From NCBI GenBank assembly GCA_934754475.1, contig CAKVHV010000002.1, positions 186,001-250,000 on the forward strand: a stretch of 64,000 bases of DNA, given 5' to 3'. Below are positions 54,607 to 62,081 of the stretch, piece after piece. Made by a program: the position numbers and the translations under genes. The notes under the pieces were generated by a model. The model saw only the letters and a program-made list of their open reading frames with translations, was not told where the DNA came from and did not search any database. The stretch comes from an uncultured Clostridia bacterium. Lineage in GTDB: Bacteria > Bacillota > Clostridia > Christensenellales > UBA1242. Position 1 is the first letter of the stretch, and every line of letters starts with the position of its first letter.

Positions 54607-55577
54607 AATTTTCTCTTTGCAAGTAGTACTCTAATTACAACGAATATCCCTATAAATCCAATTATCCAATAGACATATCCGACTATAAAATCAAAACCAA
54701 AAGTACTAAAAAGCAAAGTTAATATAAGTAGCATAAGCAGAGTTAATTTGTAGTTTTTGATGTAATTATTAACAAAATTACTAAGCACAAAAACACAAGA
54801 AATTATTGTTGTAAATAGTCCAATCCAAATAGTAATCGCTGTAATCGCCCAGGTTACAAAACCTTTCTTGGTAGCCATAGTTAAAACCGGCATAGACGAG
54901 CCTTCAACATTAAATCTAATAATTGCATTATTACAAACAAACAAAAGTATTCCAATAATTAAACTACAAACTATTGAAATTATGAGCGATTGTTTTTTGG
55001 TGTACTTACTGCCCGTCTCCAAGATAAATAAACCTAGGGTTACAATATTCAAAAATACATAGTTTATACTGCTAATAATACTAAGTGGCAAGTCTCCAAG
55101 TGTAGTCGTAATTTTGGCTGGAACTCCACATACATATAGCATAACAATAAGTATAATTGGCACTAACACAAGGCTAATTTTTTCAATCAGTCCAATATTT
55201 CCCGAGACCACAAAATAACATGCAAGAGCAGTAAAAATTGCAAATAAAACTGTGTTTATATTAATAGTCTTTGCGATAACCAAACTACCTGCAAACATTG
55301 ACGAAGTAAGTATAAAAAGACAAATTGCAAAAAGCCAATTTATAAGCCCACCCGACTTGCCAAAATACATATTAATAAATTTGTCAAAAGTGTCTGTTTT
55401 TTTGGACAATTCAAAAAAGAAATATATAAGCAAAAATAGTAGTATAATGGCTATTATTACACCAACAAAAGAGTATTTTCCAAATACACTAAAATATGAT
55501 GCAATTTCCTTTCCACTAACAAATCCCGCACCCAAAAAACAGCCTAGTATCATTACTATCATAAAAATTACTTTCAT
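54588..55577 (-). CDS. YkvI-family membrane protein
   Basis: The 329-residue protein has about ten membrane helices and starts MKVIFMIVMILGCFLGAGFVSGKEIASYF, the GAGFxSGxEI pattern of the YkvI family (distant APC-type transporter relatives). The transported solute is unknown. No ribosome site is visible before the ATG. Its terminator hairpin overlaps the last codons, with the stop in the loop. Confidence 0.75.
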   Translation of the reverse strand: MKVIFMIVMILGCFLGAGFVSGKEIASYFSVFGKYSFVGVIIAIILLFLLIYFFFELSKKTDTFDKFINMYFGKSGGLINWLFAICLFILTSSMFAGSLVIAKTININTVLFAIFTALACYFVVSGNIGLIEKISLVLVPIILIVMLYVCGVPAKITTTLGDLPLSIISSINYVFLNIVTLGLFILETGSKYTKKQSLIISIVCSLIIGILLFVCNNAIIRFNVEGSSMPVLTMATKKGFVTWAITAITIWIGLFTTIISCVFVLSNFVNNYIKNYKLTLLMLLILTLLFSTFGFDFIVGYVYWIIGFIGIFVVIRVLLAKRKLKIPPN

Positions 55578-55616
55578 AGTTTAATATATGATACAAAAAT
55601 TCATTTTAGAAGACAT

Positions 55617-55652
55617 AAAAAATGACTTTGAAATTAGAGTTTTCAAAGTCAA
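55617..55652 (-). terminator. Terminator of the YwaF-like gene
   Basis: TGACTTTGAAA pairs with TTTCAAAGTCA, followed on the minus strand by six T bases. Confidence 0.85.
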
Positions 55653-55659
55653 TTATATT

Positions 55660-56607
55660 TCATTCTTTGTCGTTATTAACATTAACTTCTTTGGTGGTCT
55701 TAACAAAATCTTTGTCTGATGTGGCTTGAGATACATCTTTTTTCTTTGAAGGCATTGCTTTGTTTTCGCTTCTAACAAGGATTTGAGATTTATTCTTGCT
55801 GTGTTTTTTGTGATATTCAGCCTGAGCCTTAAGATTTCCAAGAGCAATAAGTTCTTCAACTTGTGCTTGAGCATTACGTTTGGATTTAATCAAGTCAAAT
55901 GGCAATATTAACAAGAATTCAACACCAACAAGCACCGCAATAAGTGGAAGCATGCACAAAAACTGTACTGGAATAAGTTTGAATAGTAACCCAATTAGAA
56001 TATCATAGTCTTCGCCCATTGTTCCCAAATAATTAGCATGAACACCAATTACTGCAAATCTAAAGAATACATTGAGAATATGTGCAATTGCAAGAACAAT
56101 CACAAAAGTAAGTGTTGCATCCAAAATATCCTTTTTTTCTAGTTCTTGGTCTAGCCACAAAATATTCAAAATTGAATTTGCAATAACCAAAGCAAAAGCC
56201 AAGTAATAAAAAATTATACAAACCGAAATAGTATTTAGTTGAGTATAAACATTTGGCACAAAAATCAAAGCATATAGTGCAACTGGTGCAAATATTAAGT
56301 ATGAAAATTTCTTCCAACTTTCCTTTTTGCTAATTAAAATATATATACTAAAACCCGCAATTACATCGAGTAATTCAAGTGGCAACTGGTCACCAAATTT
56401 GGTGTTTGGAGTAGCGATTAATCTTGAGATGTATTCAATAAGAGCAAAAGCGCCAATGCAAGACACCAAAATAATATTTACAATTTTTCGTTTGTTGCCT
56501 TCCAAATTTTTAAGCCCAAAAACTAGACCCAAAACTACTCCCGCACACAATACAAAATATATAAAATATCCAAGTCCAAAGACTTTGAAACTAAGTAATT
56601 TATCCAT
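55660..56607 (-). CDS. YwaF/TIGR02206-like membrane protein with charged tail
   Basis: The 315-residue protein has seven membrane helices, with FGDQLPLELLDVIAGFSIYILI between helices 2 and 3 like the LPLHLCD pattern of YwaF proteins. After residue about 245 it has a long charged cytoplasmic tail (AQAQVEELIALGNLKAQAEYHKK, then Lys/Ser/Asp-rich). Function unknown. GGAAGG precedes the ATG at 56607; a TTG two codons upstream is less likely. Confidence 0.6.
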   Translation of the reverse strand: MDKLLSFKVFGLGYFIYFVLCAGVVLGLVFGLKNLEGNKRKIVNIILVSCIGAFALIEYISRLIATPNTKFGDQLPLELLDVIAGFSIYILISKKESWKKFSYLIFAPVALYALIFVPNVYTQLNTISVCIIFYYLAFALVIANSILNILWLDQELEKKDILDATLTFVIVLAIAHILNVFFRFAVIGVHANYLGTMGEDYDILIGLLFKLIPVQFLCMLPLIAVLVGVEFLLILPFDLIKSKRNAQAQVEELIALGNLKAQAEYHKKHSKNKSQILVRSENKAMPSKKKDVSQATSDKDFVKTTKEVNVNNDKE

Positions 56608-56665
56608 TTTCAACCTTCCACATATATTTTAGCATTATATTTAAAAATAACAAAATCATTTTTTA

Positions 56666-57493
56666 TCAAAAGTCACTTTTTAGTCCAAAGCAAATCTTAT
56701 CGTTAGCAAGTGTCATTTTTGTATTCAAAAGTGCATTGAATGTATTGATAGATGAATTTATAGATTTGTTCGTAAGTTCGTCGAATTTTGTAAGTATAGA
56801 TTTTTTGTTCAGACTTTCAAAAATTTGACTGCTTATAGTTTTGTCAAAATTATTAACATAACTTTCAAAACTAATAGCTTCCAAAGTATTTACATGAACT
56901 TCCAAGACCGATGTCGAAACAACATATATTTGTGGAAGTTTAGAGCCACTAAAGTAATCACTGAGATTGACTTTGACAATGCTTGTTTCGTAAATACAAT
57001 TTTTGGTTATATCAAAAAAGATTTCAAAATAATTTATCTCTAATTTATTCGACTTTGAAATTTCATAAATGAGACTTTGAGACAATGCTCCAATTTCACG
57101 GCTATTTAATTCAAAATCCGAAGTTGGAGTTGTGTTTGAACTTTCATCATCGTCAAGACTGAGACCAACTGAGTTTAATGTAGTCTTGCAATTAGTCAAA
57201 TCAGAACTATTTAATTTAATCTTGCCATCAAAAATTAGCGATTCATCAATAGGCTCATTAATATAATCAACGATTTCTTGTGGCAAATCGTTTATTTTGC
57301 TATAGTCATATTTCCCCACTCCACTAAATGCGAATGCAAAAGCACCAATGATGACAGCAATAACAAAAATTATACTCACAACTTTGTGAACTTTCTGACT
57401 TTTTGTTAGGGGTTGTTTTTTGTTTTTCTTTCGTTCCAAACGCATTTGTTTGCGATTGAGACGTTCTTCATGCAAAAATTCTTTTAGACTCAT
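56666..57493 (-). CDS. Single-pass membrane protein of unknown function
   Basis: The 275-residue protein starts with a basic, helical N-terminus (LHEERLNRKQMRLERKKNKK), has one membrane helix (VSIIFVIAVIIGAFAFAFSG) and an outside domain rich in Ser, Asn and Asp. By the positive-inside rule the N-terminus is cytoplasmic. No family is recognised. Its ATG overlaps the stop of a tiny hydrophobic ORF as ATGA and has no ribosome site of its own, so it is probably translated by coupling. Confidence 0.7.
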   Translation of the reverse strand: MSLKEFLHEERLNRKQMRLERKKNKKQPLTKSQKVHKVVSIIFVIAVIIGAFAFAFSGVGKYDYSKINDLPQEIVDYINEPIDESLIFDGKIKLNSSDLTNCKTTLNSVGLSLDDDESSNTTPTSDFELNSREIGALSQSLIYEISKSNKLEINYFEIFFDITKNCIYETSIVKVNLSDYFSGSKLPQIYVVSTSVLEVHVNTLEAISFESYVNNFDKTISSQIFESLNKKSILTKFDELTNKSINSSINTFNALLNTKMTLANDKICFGLKSDF

Positions 57494-57573
57494 TTAACAA
57501 AAAAGATGTAAAACAGCACAATTAATACTGCAAGAATTACAAACCCAAAAATTTTTTTTAATAACTTAAACAA
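57490..57573 (-). CDS. 27-residue hydrophobic peptide coupled to the next gene
   Basis: A TTG start at 57573 lies eight bases after AAGGGG and opens a 27-codon frame, MFKLLKKIFGFVILAVLIVL then FYIFFVK. The peptide is a single membrane helix with a basic N-terminus. Its TGA overlaps the following ATG by four bases, and the following gene lacks its own ribosome site, which is the main evidence that this frame is translated. Confidence 0.5.
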   Translation of the reverse strand: MFKLLKKIFGFVILAVLIVLFYIFFVK

Positions 57574-57706
57574 ACACAAAACCCCTTAATAATTATTTCA
57601 ATTAATTATATCATTTATAACTACAAATCGTCAACAAATTTACTTACGCAATTGCTTGACAATTAAATTTAAATACTATAAAATTTTGATAAGTTAAGGA
57701 AAAAGT

Positions 57707-58108
57707 ATGGACGAAAAAGAAATTAAGTTATTATATGAAATTATTGAACACAGCCAAATGGTTGAAAAATATATTGTACTTAGCGAAATTGCCATTGGCG
57801 ATGGAGATTTGGCAAACTGCCAAAAATACACCAAACAAGCATCGAGTTTTTTGAAAACCATGACAACCGATGTATTCAAAGAGTTTTTTGATATTTTCAA
57901 AATTTCTCTTGATGAAAAAAATTCTTACGATATTCCAAGTAGTCTTGAAATATGCAAGAATATTTCTAATATGTGTTATAACATCTCAGTCTTGCTTGGA
58001 ATAAACCTAGATAACCTTGGCGACTCACATATAGAGAGTATACTTTCCAAAATTGCTAGAGACATAAACACAATAGTAGATTTATACAATCAAATTTATG
58101 CAAACTAA
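57707..58108 (+). CDS. Small helical protein of unknown function
   Basis: The 133-residue protein is soluble and all helical with Cys and Asn scattered through it; no motif is recognised. AAGGA precedes the ATG. It is a single-gene unit closed by a strong terminator. Confidence 0.65.
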   Translation: MDEKEIKLLYEIIEHSQMVEKYIVLSEIAIGDGDLANCQKYTKQASSFLKTMTTDVFKEFFDIFKISLDEKNSYDIPSSLEICKNISNMCYNISVLLGINLDNLGDSHIESILSKIARDINTIVDLYNQIYAN

Positions 58109-58162
58109 AAAAAACTAGTTGGCTTTGAAAAAATCATTTTCAAAACTAACTAGTATTTTTTT
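58107..58162. terminator. Bidirectional terminator
   Basis: A long stem of ACTAGTT-G-TTTGAAA with TTTCAAA-C-AACTAGT is flanked by A and T runs, between the convergent small-protein and membrane-protein genes. Confidence 0.9.
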
Positions 58163-58167
58163 TATTT

Positions 58168-58332
58168 TTACAAAGGCAAATCCTTCTTCTCAAAGTTCAA
58201 TAGTCCCACAACATAAGTCACAATAGCAATTCCAATAAGTATTGCAAATTTCCAAATAAAAGCTGTAGTGTTTCCAAGTATAGAAATCGCATCAAATAAT
58301 GAAATAATTGAAACATAGTTAAAGTACTTCAT
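58168..58332 (-). CDS. 54-residue membrane protein under TetR-type operator
   Basis: The protein has two hydrophobic stretches, about residues 5-20 and 27-46, and a short charged tail (NFEKKDLPL). No family is recognised. A frame 20 codons longer runs back through the operator and -10 region and is not credible; AGAAGA precedes the ATG at 58332. A promoter and a perfect inverted repeat lie just upstream, and the TetR gene is divergent, so repression by that regulator is likely. It could be a small efflux accessory or stress protein. Confidence 0.6.
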   Translation of the reverse strand: MKYFNYVSIISLFDAISILGNTTAFIWKFAILIGIAIVTYVVGLLNFEKKDLPL

Positions 58333-58361
58333 TATGGTCTTCTTTTGTAAAAATTTTATTA

Positions 58362-58421
58362 GACAGATGTGTATTTTATTGACATCTGTCATATTATATG
58401 CTAAGATTTTTAAAAATTCAA
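58362..58421 (-). promoter_or_regulatory. Promoter and palindromic operator of the 54-residue protein
   Basis: On the minus strand TTGAAT (58421-58416), 17 bases, TATAAT (58398-58393), then GACAGATGT, 11 bases, ACATCTGTC (58390-58362). The 29-base palindrome covers the transcription start, a typical repressor position. Confidence 0.75.
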
Positions 58422-58497
58422 TTATATTAATTTACAATTTTATACACGTGTCTAATATCTAACAAAATTGTATAGATTGTCTAAAAAAGGAAACATT

Positions 58498-59079
58498 ATG
58501 GAAAATACATACAAAGAAGATTTGAGAATAATAAGGACAAGAACACTGCTTTGCAAAGCCTTTTTCGATTTGCTTGAAGTTATGCCATACGAAAAAATAA
58601 CTGTAATAGATATTTGTAACAAAGCAATGGTACACAGAGCAACGTTTTATAACCATTTTGACGACAAAGAACACTTGCTTACTTTTGCAATTGACCAAAT
58701 ACAGGAAGAGATGTTTAATGCAACCATTGAAAAAGAAAAGTACAATACACCAAAAGAGATGTATATGTCTCTTATATCAAAAGCAATCGACTTTGTTGAA
58801 GAAAATCGAGACGAGTTTATGTTAATTATCAAAAACAATAGCAGAGACAAGATTATGGGGTTAATATTAACCACATTAGACCGAAGTATTAGATACTTAA
58901 CAAGCAAAAACCAATACAAAGAAAAGTTTAAATTGCCACCAGATATAATAATCAACTTTTTGGCTGGCGGAATTACTAATTTGGGACTAAGCTGGCTTGA
59001 ATCTTCAAAACCATACAACAAATCTGAACTTATTAATTATTTTGATATATTACTTAATGAAAAAGTATACACAAAATAG
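58498..59079 (+). CDS. TetR/AcrR-family transcriptional regulator
   Basis: The 193-residue protein has the TetR N-terminal helix-turn-helix: TRTLLCKAFFDLLEVMPYEKITVIDICNKAMVHRATFYNHFDDKEHLL, followed by a helical ligand domain (residues about 60-193). The C-terminal layout resembles the DhaS-like TetR group. AAGGA precedes the ATG at 58498; the frame opens ten codons upstream. TTTACA (58431) and TAATAT (58453) with 16 bases between are a likely promoter. It diverges from the 54-residue membrane gene and probably controls it. Confidence 0.88.
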   Translation: MENTYKEDLRIIRTRTLLCKAFFDLLEVMPYEKITVIDICNKAMVHRATFYNHFDDKEHLLTFAIDQIQEEMFNATIEKEKYNTPKEMYMSLISKAIDFVEENRDEFMLIIKNNSRDKIMGLILTTLDRSIRYLTSKNQYKEKFKLPPDIIINFLAGGITNLGLSWLESSKPYNKSELINYFDILLNEKVYTK

Positions 59080-59154
59080 AAATATTGGCAATTTAAACAA
59101 AAATTATTGACAAATAAGTCTAATTGGGCTAAAATATACGAGTGTAATAAATAA

Positions 59155-59231
59155 GCACTCTTAGCTCAATTGGATAGAGCGTTGGTCTACGGAACCAAAG
59201 GTTGGGAGTTCGAGTCTCTTAGGGTGCACCA
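59155..59231 (+). tRNA. tRNA-Arg (anticodon ACG)
   Basis: The 77-base cloverleaf has acceptor arms GCACTCT/AGGGTGC, an anticodon stem TTGGT/ACCAA with loop CTACGGA (anticodon ACG, read as ICG), a T-arm with TTCGAGT and an encoded CCA end. It decodes CGN Arg codons. Confidence 0.95.
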
Positions 59232-59660
59232 AAAAATGCAAGTCTTCCGACTTGCTTTTTTCTTTGCACTTAAGAGACTCCAAGCATTTCATGCTTGTCA
59301 AGCAATTCTTGCTTGGAACTCCCAACCTACGGTTGAGTGTGGTCGGGACCCCGTCAGTTTCACTGCCACCCGACAATTGTTGCTCCGCAACAATGCGAGT
59401 CCTTGGGTGCACCAAAAAATGCAAGTCTTCTGACTTGCTTTTTTATTTGCACTTAAGAGACTCCAAGCACTTCATGCTTGTCAAGCAATTTTTGCTTGAA
59501 ACTCCCAACCTACGGTTGAGTGTAGTCGGGACCCCGTCAGTTTCACTGCCACCCGACAATTGTTGCTCCGCAACAATGCGAGTCCTTGGGTGCACCAAAA
59601 AATGCAAGTCTTCTGACTTGCTTTTTTATTTTACCCTAAGAGACAAAAGCCTTTCGGCTT
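59222..59660. repeat. Tandem 183-bp tRNA-derived inverted cassettes
   Basis: GGGTGCACCA recurs at 59222, 59405 and 59588, exactly 183 bases apart: two full copies with about six differences and a third truncated one. Each copy holds a terminator hairpin (GCAAGTC/GACTTGC, T6), then the reverse complement of the tRNA 3' half: GCACTTAAGAGACTC (59266-59280) and GAACTCCCAACCT (59316-59328), interrupted at the T-loop by a 35-base insert with hairpins AAGCAT/ATGCTT and CAAGCAA/TTGCTTG. Then come hairpins GTCGGG/CCCGAC and ATTGTTGC/GCAACAAT and a direct copy of the tRNA end, CGAGTCCTTGGGTGCACCA. The third copy has ACCCTAAGAGAC and a different hairpin, AAAGCC/GGCTTT. The 440-base gap 59232-59674 contains nothing else. 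Confidence 0.85.
59237..59261 (+). terminator. Terminator of the tRNA-Arg gene
   Basis: GCAAGTC pairs with GACTTGC around four bases, then six T bases. It is repeated at 59420 and 59603 with each cassette. Confidence 0.8.
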
Positions 59661-59674
59661 TGAGTTTGTAAATA

Positions 59675-59914
59675 TTAATCAACTATATTATCACGCTTAA
59701 ACAAAGGCGAAGCAAAAAATTCTTCAAGGCTCATATTAAACCCTTCACAAATTCCATATAATGTTATAATCTTAACTGAACCACTTCTCTTTTTCTTGAT
59801 TGAAGTCAATGTCGATTGCGGAACTCCACTACGTTTAAACAATTCATACTTAGTCATATTCTTTTCAATACATAATTGTTCTATTCTTAGAATAACTGCA
59901 TCTTCTAGTTTCAT
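59675..59914 (-). CDS. XRE/Cro-type helix-turn-helix regulator
   Basis: The 79-residue protein is a single Cro/CI helix-turn-helix: IEQLCIEKNMTKYELFKRSGVPQSTLTSIKKKR, ending LYGICEGFNMSLEEFFASP. AAGGAG precedes the ATG. It diverges from the SLOG-like gene, and two identical palindromes lie between them, so it probably regulates both. Confidence 0.88.
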   Translation of the reverse strand: MKLEDAVILRIEQLCIEKNMTKYELFKRSGVPQSTLTSIKKKRSGSVKIITLYGICEGFNMSLEEFFASPLFKRDNIVD

Positions 59915-59962
59915 AATACATACTCCTTAGATTGAGTATATGTATTAATTAGCGTAATTTAC

Positions 59963-60014
59963 TGCTATGTTTAGCATTTAGTTGACTTATATTAAAAATG
60001 TGCTATAATTAGCA
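59963..60014. promoter_or_regulatory. SLOG promoter framed by two TGCTA-N4-TAGCA operators
   Basis: The palindrome TGCTA-N4-TAGCA occurs at 59963-59976 and 60001-60014, 38 bases apart. TTGACT (59982-59987), 16 bases, TATAAT (60004-60009) form the promoter, and the second operator contains the -10 box. The ATG at 60017 falls at the expected transcription start, so the mRNA appears leaderless. Confidence 0.75.
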
Positions 60015-60016
60015 GT

Positions 60017-60565
60017 ATGAAAGTATGTTTTATAGGTCATCGAGATATTCCAATCGAAAAAGTAACACTAAGATTAAAAAATGCAATAATTGAGCAAATT
60101 AATGCGGGATGTAATGAATTTTATGTTGGCAATCATGGAGATTTTGACAAATTAGTCTTGAACACTTTGGTAAATATAAAATCTTTGCATCCTAATATTA
60201 TTATTAATTTAATATTAACCAATTTGAATGTTTTAAATACTAAAAAGAGTTACAATGATATTATAAATACCATGTTTTTTGATATTGAAAATTTACATTT
60301 TAAACAAAGAATAATTTATAGTAACAAAAAAATGATAAACATTTGTAATGTTCTTATCTGCTATGTAAATATGGAAAACAAATATTCTAATGCATATAAA
60401 TTTTTGAAATATGCCCAAAAAAATAATTTACATATTATAAACATTTTTGATAAGAGTGATAACCCCATATTACTTATGCCAGACGAAGAATTTAAAGAAT
60501 ATTGCAAATCTATTTCAAAAAGATTAGACAACTTAAATAATAAACACAATAGAGAAGAAATCTAA
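60017..60565 (+). CDS. SLOG-like (DUF1273/YpsA-type) nucleotide-binding protein
   Basis: The 182-residue protein begins MKVCFIGHRDIPIEKVTLRL and has CNEFYVGNHGDFDKLVLNTL, the GHR and G-x-x-G-x-FD pattern of SLOG Rossmann folds, then a later VLICYVNMENKYSNAYKFLKYAQKNNLHIINI strand-helix. SLOG proteins bind nucleotides or nucleotide-derived signals; several act in stress or defence. The function here is unknown. No ribosome site precedes the ATG. A terminator overlaps its stop. Confidence 0.7.
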   Translation: MKVCFIGHRDIPIEKVTLRLKNAIIEQINAGCNEFYVGNHGDFDKLVLNTLVNIKSLHPNIIINLILTNLNVLNTKKSYNDIINTMFFDIENLHFKQRIIYSNKKMINICNVLICYVNMENKYSNAYKFLKYAQKNNLHIINIFDKSDNPILLMPDEEFKEYCKSISKRLDNLNNKHNREEI

Positions 60566-60580
60566 ATCTTCTCTTTTTTT
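60551..60580 (+). terminator. Terminator overlapping the SLOG gene stop
   Basis: AGAGAAGA pairs with TCTTCTCT around eight bases that contain the stop codon, then T bases. Confidence 0.8.
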
Positions 60581-60815
60581 ATTTCGAATTTTAAAATATA
60601 ATAATTACAGCCAAAAAGCACTTTGTCATTAGGATACTTTATCTATCGTTGAGCCATAAAGTTCGACTAATACAAAAAGAAATTTATCTATTGGATATTT
60701 TGGCGAATTATATCCAATAACTACTAAACACAAATAGTCTTAATTTGTCTACAAATTACTTGACATGCAGTTAGGAATATGTAAAAATTATAAAAAACAT
60801 TTAGGAGAAAGGAAA

Positions 60816-61358
60816 ATGATTGAAAACAAATACAAAGGAACTCAAACTGAAAAGAACTTACAAACTGCATTTGCTGGAGAGAGTCAAGCTAGAAATAAAT
60901 ATACATACTTTGCATCTGTTGCAAAAAAAGAAGGCATGGAACAAATTGCCGAAATGTTTTTGAAAACTGCAGATAACGAAAAAGAACATGCAAAAATGTG
61001 GTTTAAAGAATTAAACGGAATTGGAAACACAAAAGAAAATTTAAGTGCCGCTGCTGATGGCGAAAACTTTGAATGGACGGACATGTATGAAGAATTTGCT
61101 AAAGTTGCCAAAGCCGAAGGCTTTGATGATTTAGCCCAAAAATTCTTGGGTGTTGCTAAGATTGAAAAACATCATGAAGAAAGATATAGAGCACTTCTAA
61201 AAAATGTTGAAGAATCTAGTGTTTTTGAAAAATCCGAAGTTAAAGTTTGGGAATGTAGAAATTGCGGTCACATTTGTGTTGGCACAAAAGCCCCACTTGT
61301 ATGCCCAGTTTGCTCTCACCCACAAAGTTATTTTGAACTTGTAAACACAAATTACTAA
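60816..61358 (+). CDS. rbr: Rubrerythrin
   Basis: The 180-residue protein has a ferritin-like diiron domain ([45 protein letters not shown] with the E-x-x-H ligands) and a C-terminal rubredoxin-like centre ([22 protein letters not shown]). It reduces hydrogen peroxide in anaerobes. The frame opens 51 bases upstream, but AGGAGAAAGG precedes the ATG at 60816. TTGACA at 60760 may be its -35. Upstream palindromes ATTGGATAT/ATATCCAAT (60690-60718) and ACAAAT/ATTTGT are noted; no clear PerR box. Confidence 0.95.
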   Translation: MIENKYKGTQTEKNLQTAFAGESQARNKYTYFASVAKKEGMEQIAEMFLKTADNEKEHAKMWFKELNGIGNTKENLSAAADGENFEWTDMYEEFAKVAKAEGFDDLAQKFLGVAKIEKHHEERYRALLKNVEESSVFEKSEVKVWECRNCGHICVGTKAPLVCPVCSHPQSYFELVNTNY

Positions 61359-61362
61359 AATT

Positions 61363-61391
61363 AAAAGTCCTTATTTCAAGGACTTTTTTTT
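61363..61391 (+). terminator. Terminator of the rubrerythrin gene
   Basis: AAAGTCCTT pairs with AAGGACTTT around five bases, then T bases. Confidence 0.9.
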
Positions 61392-61525
61392 ATACTATTT
61401 ATGACTTAAGTTGAATATTTTAGTAAAGTTTTTTAAAAATAAAAATTGAAAAAAATAAGTGCAATTAAACAAAAAAAATTTAAAAATTATATTACTTTTT
61501 TGTTTATTTTTTTGATAATTCATAG

Positions 61526-61531
61526 TATACT
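61526..61531 (+). promoter_or_regulatory. -10 box seven bases before ATG (leaderless)
   Basis: TATACT is followed by AATTAT and the ATG at 61538, the same arrangement as at 9125-9137 (TATACT-AATTAC-ATG). The -35 at 61503 (TTTATT) is weak. Confidence 0.5.
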
Positions 61532-61537
61532 AATTAT

Positions 61538-62032
61538 ATGGAAAACAAAAATTTAAAAAAGAATACTAGTATAAAATTAATACTTGCAATATTTGCACTT
61601 GTTTGTTTTGTTGGCGGAATCCCAATGATTGTTATTTTTGCAAAGTACCAACCATTGCTTATGGTCTTGGGAATTTTGATGGTTATATTTGGTTTTTATG
61701 GCTCGCCAATATTATTTATTTCTTATGGCAGTAACAAACAACTAATGAGAATTTATAACGCCATTACAGTTGAAAAATTGACTTCTAACAAGGAAATTTC
61801 CACTCAACTAGCCATGACTGAAGAACAAGTTAAATCTTGTATACAAACTCTTATTACAAAACAATATCTCAAAGGATACTTGTATGATGGAGTTAGTCTA
61901 AAAAACAACGAAAAAATTATTACAAACAATACAAAAACTTCCAAATGTCCTAATTGTGGCGGAAAAATGACAAAAACAAAAGACGGATATGTTTGTGAAT
62001 ATTGCGGAAATACAATACATATTGATAACTAA
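61538..62032 (+). CDS. Two-helix membrane protein with winged-helix-like and zinc-ribbon domains
   Basis: The 164-residue protein has two membrane helices (residues about 14-35 and 40-62), a helical segment like a winged helix or PCI domain (ITVEKLTSNKEISTQLAMTEEQVKSCIQTLITKQYLKGYLYDG), and a C-terminal zinc ribbon CPNCGGKM...CEYCGN. The cytoplasmic domains may bind RNA, DNA or protein; no function is known. No ribosome site is seen. Confidence 0.7.
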   Translation: MENKNLKKNTSIKLILAIFALVCFVGGIPMIVIFAKYQPLLMVLGILMVIFGFYGSPILFISYGSNKQLMRIYNAITVEKLTSNKEISTQLAMTEEQVKSCIQTLITKQYLKGYLYDGVSLKNNEKIITNNTKTSKCPNCGGKMTKTKDGYVCEYCGNTIHIDN

Positions 62033-62081
62033 AAAAAATCTCTTAAACCAACTTAAAGTTGAATTTAAGAGATTTTTTTTA
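62031..62081. terminator. Bidirectional terminator between convergent genes
   Basis: AATCTCTTAAA pairs with TTTAAGAGATT, with an inner CAACTT/AAGTTG hairpin and A and T runs on both sides. It overlaps the stop of the right-hand gene. Confidence 0.9.

Noticed and set aside
55570..55600. Leaderless start for the YkvI-like gene
   Set aside because: The AT-rich -10 candidates do not give the seven-base spacing or a -35 box.
59222..59660. Possible CRISPR-like array or protein-coding ORFs (both strands open) in the tRNA-proximal repeats
   Set aside because: The period is 183 bases with no unique spacers, and the units are made of tRNA pieces and terminators. The open frames are a by-product of the repetition and have no ribosome sites.
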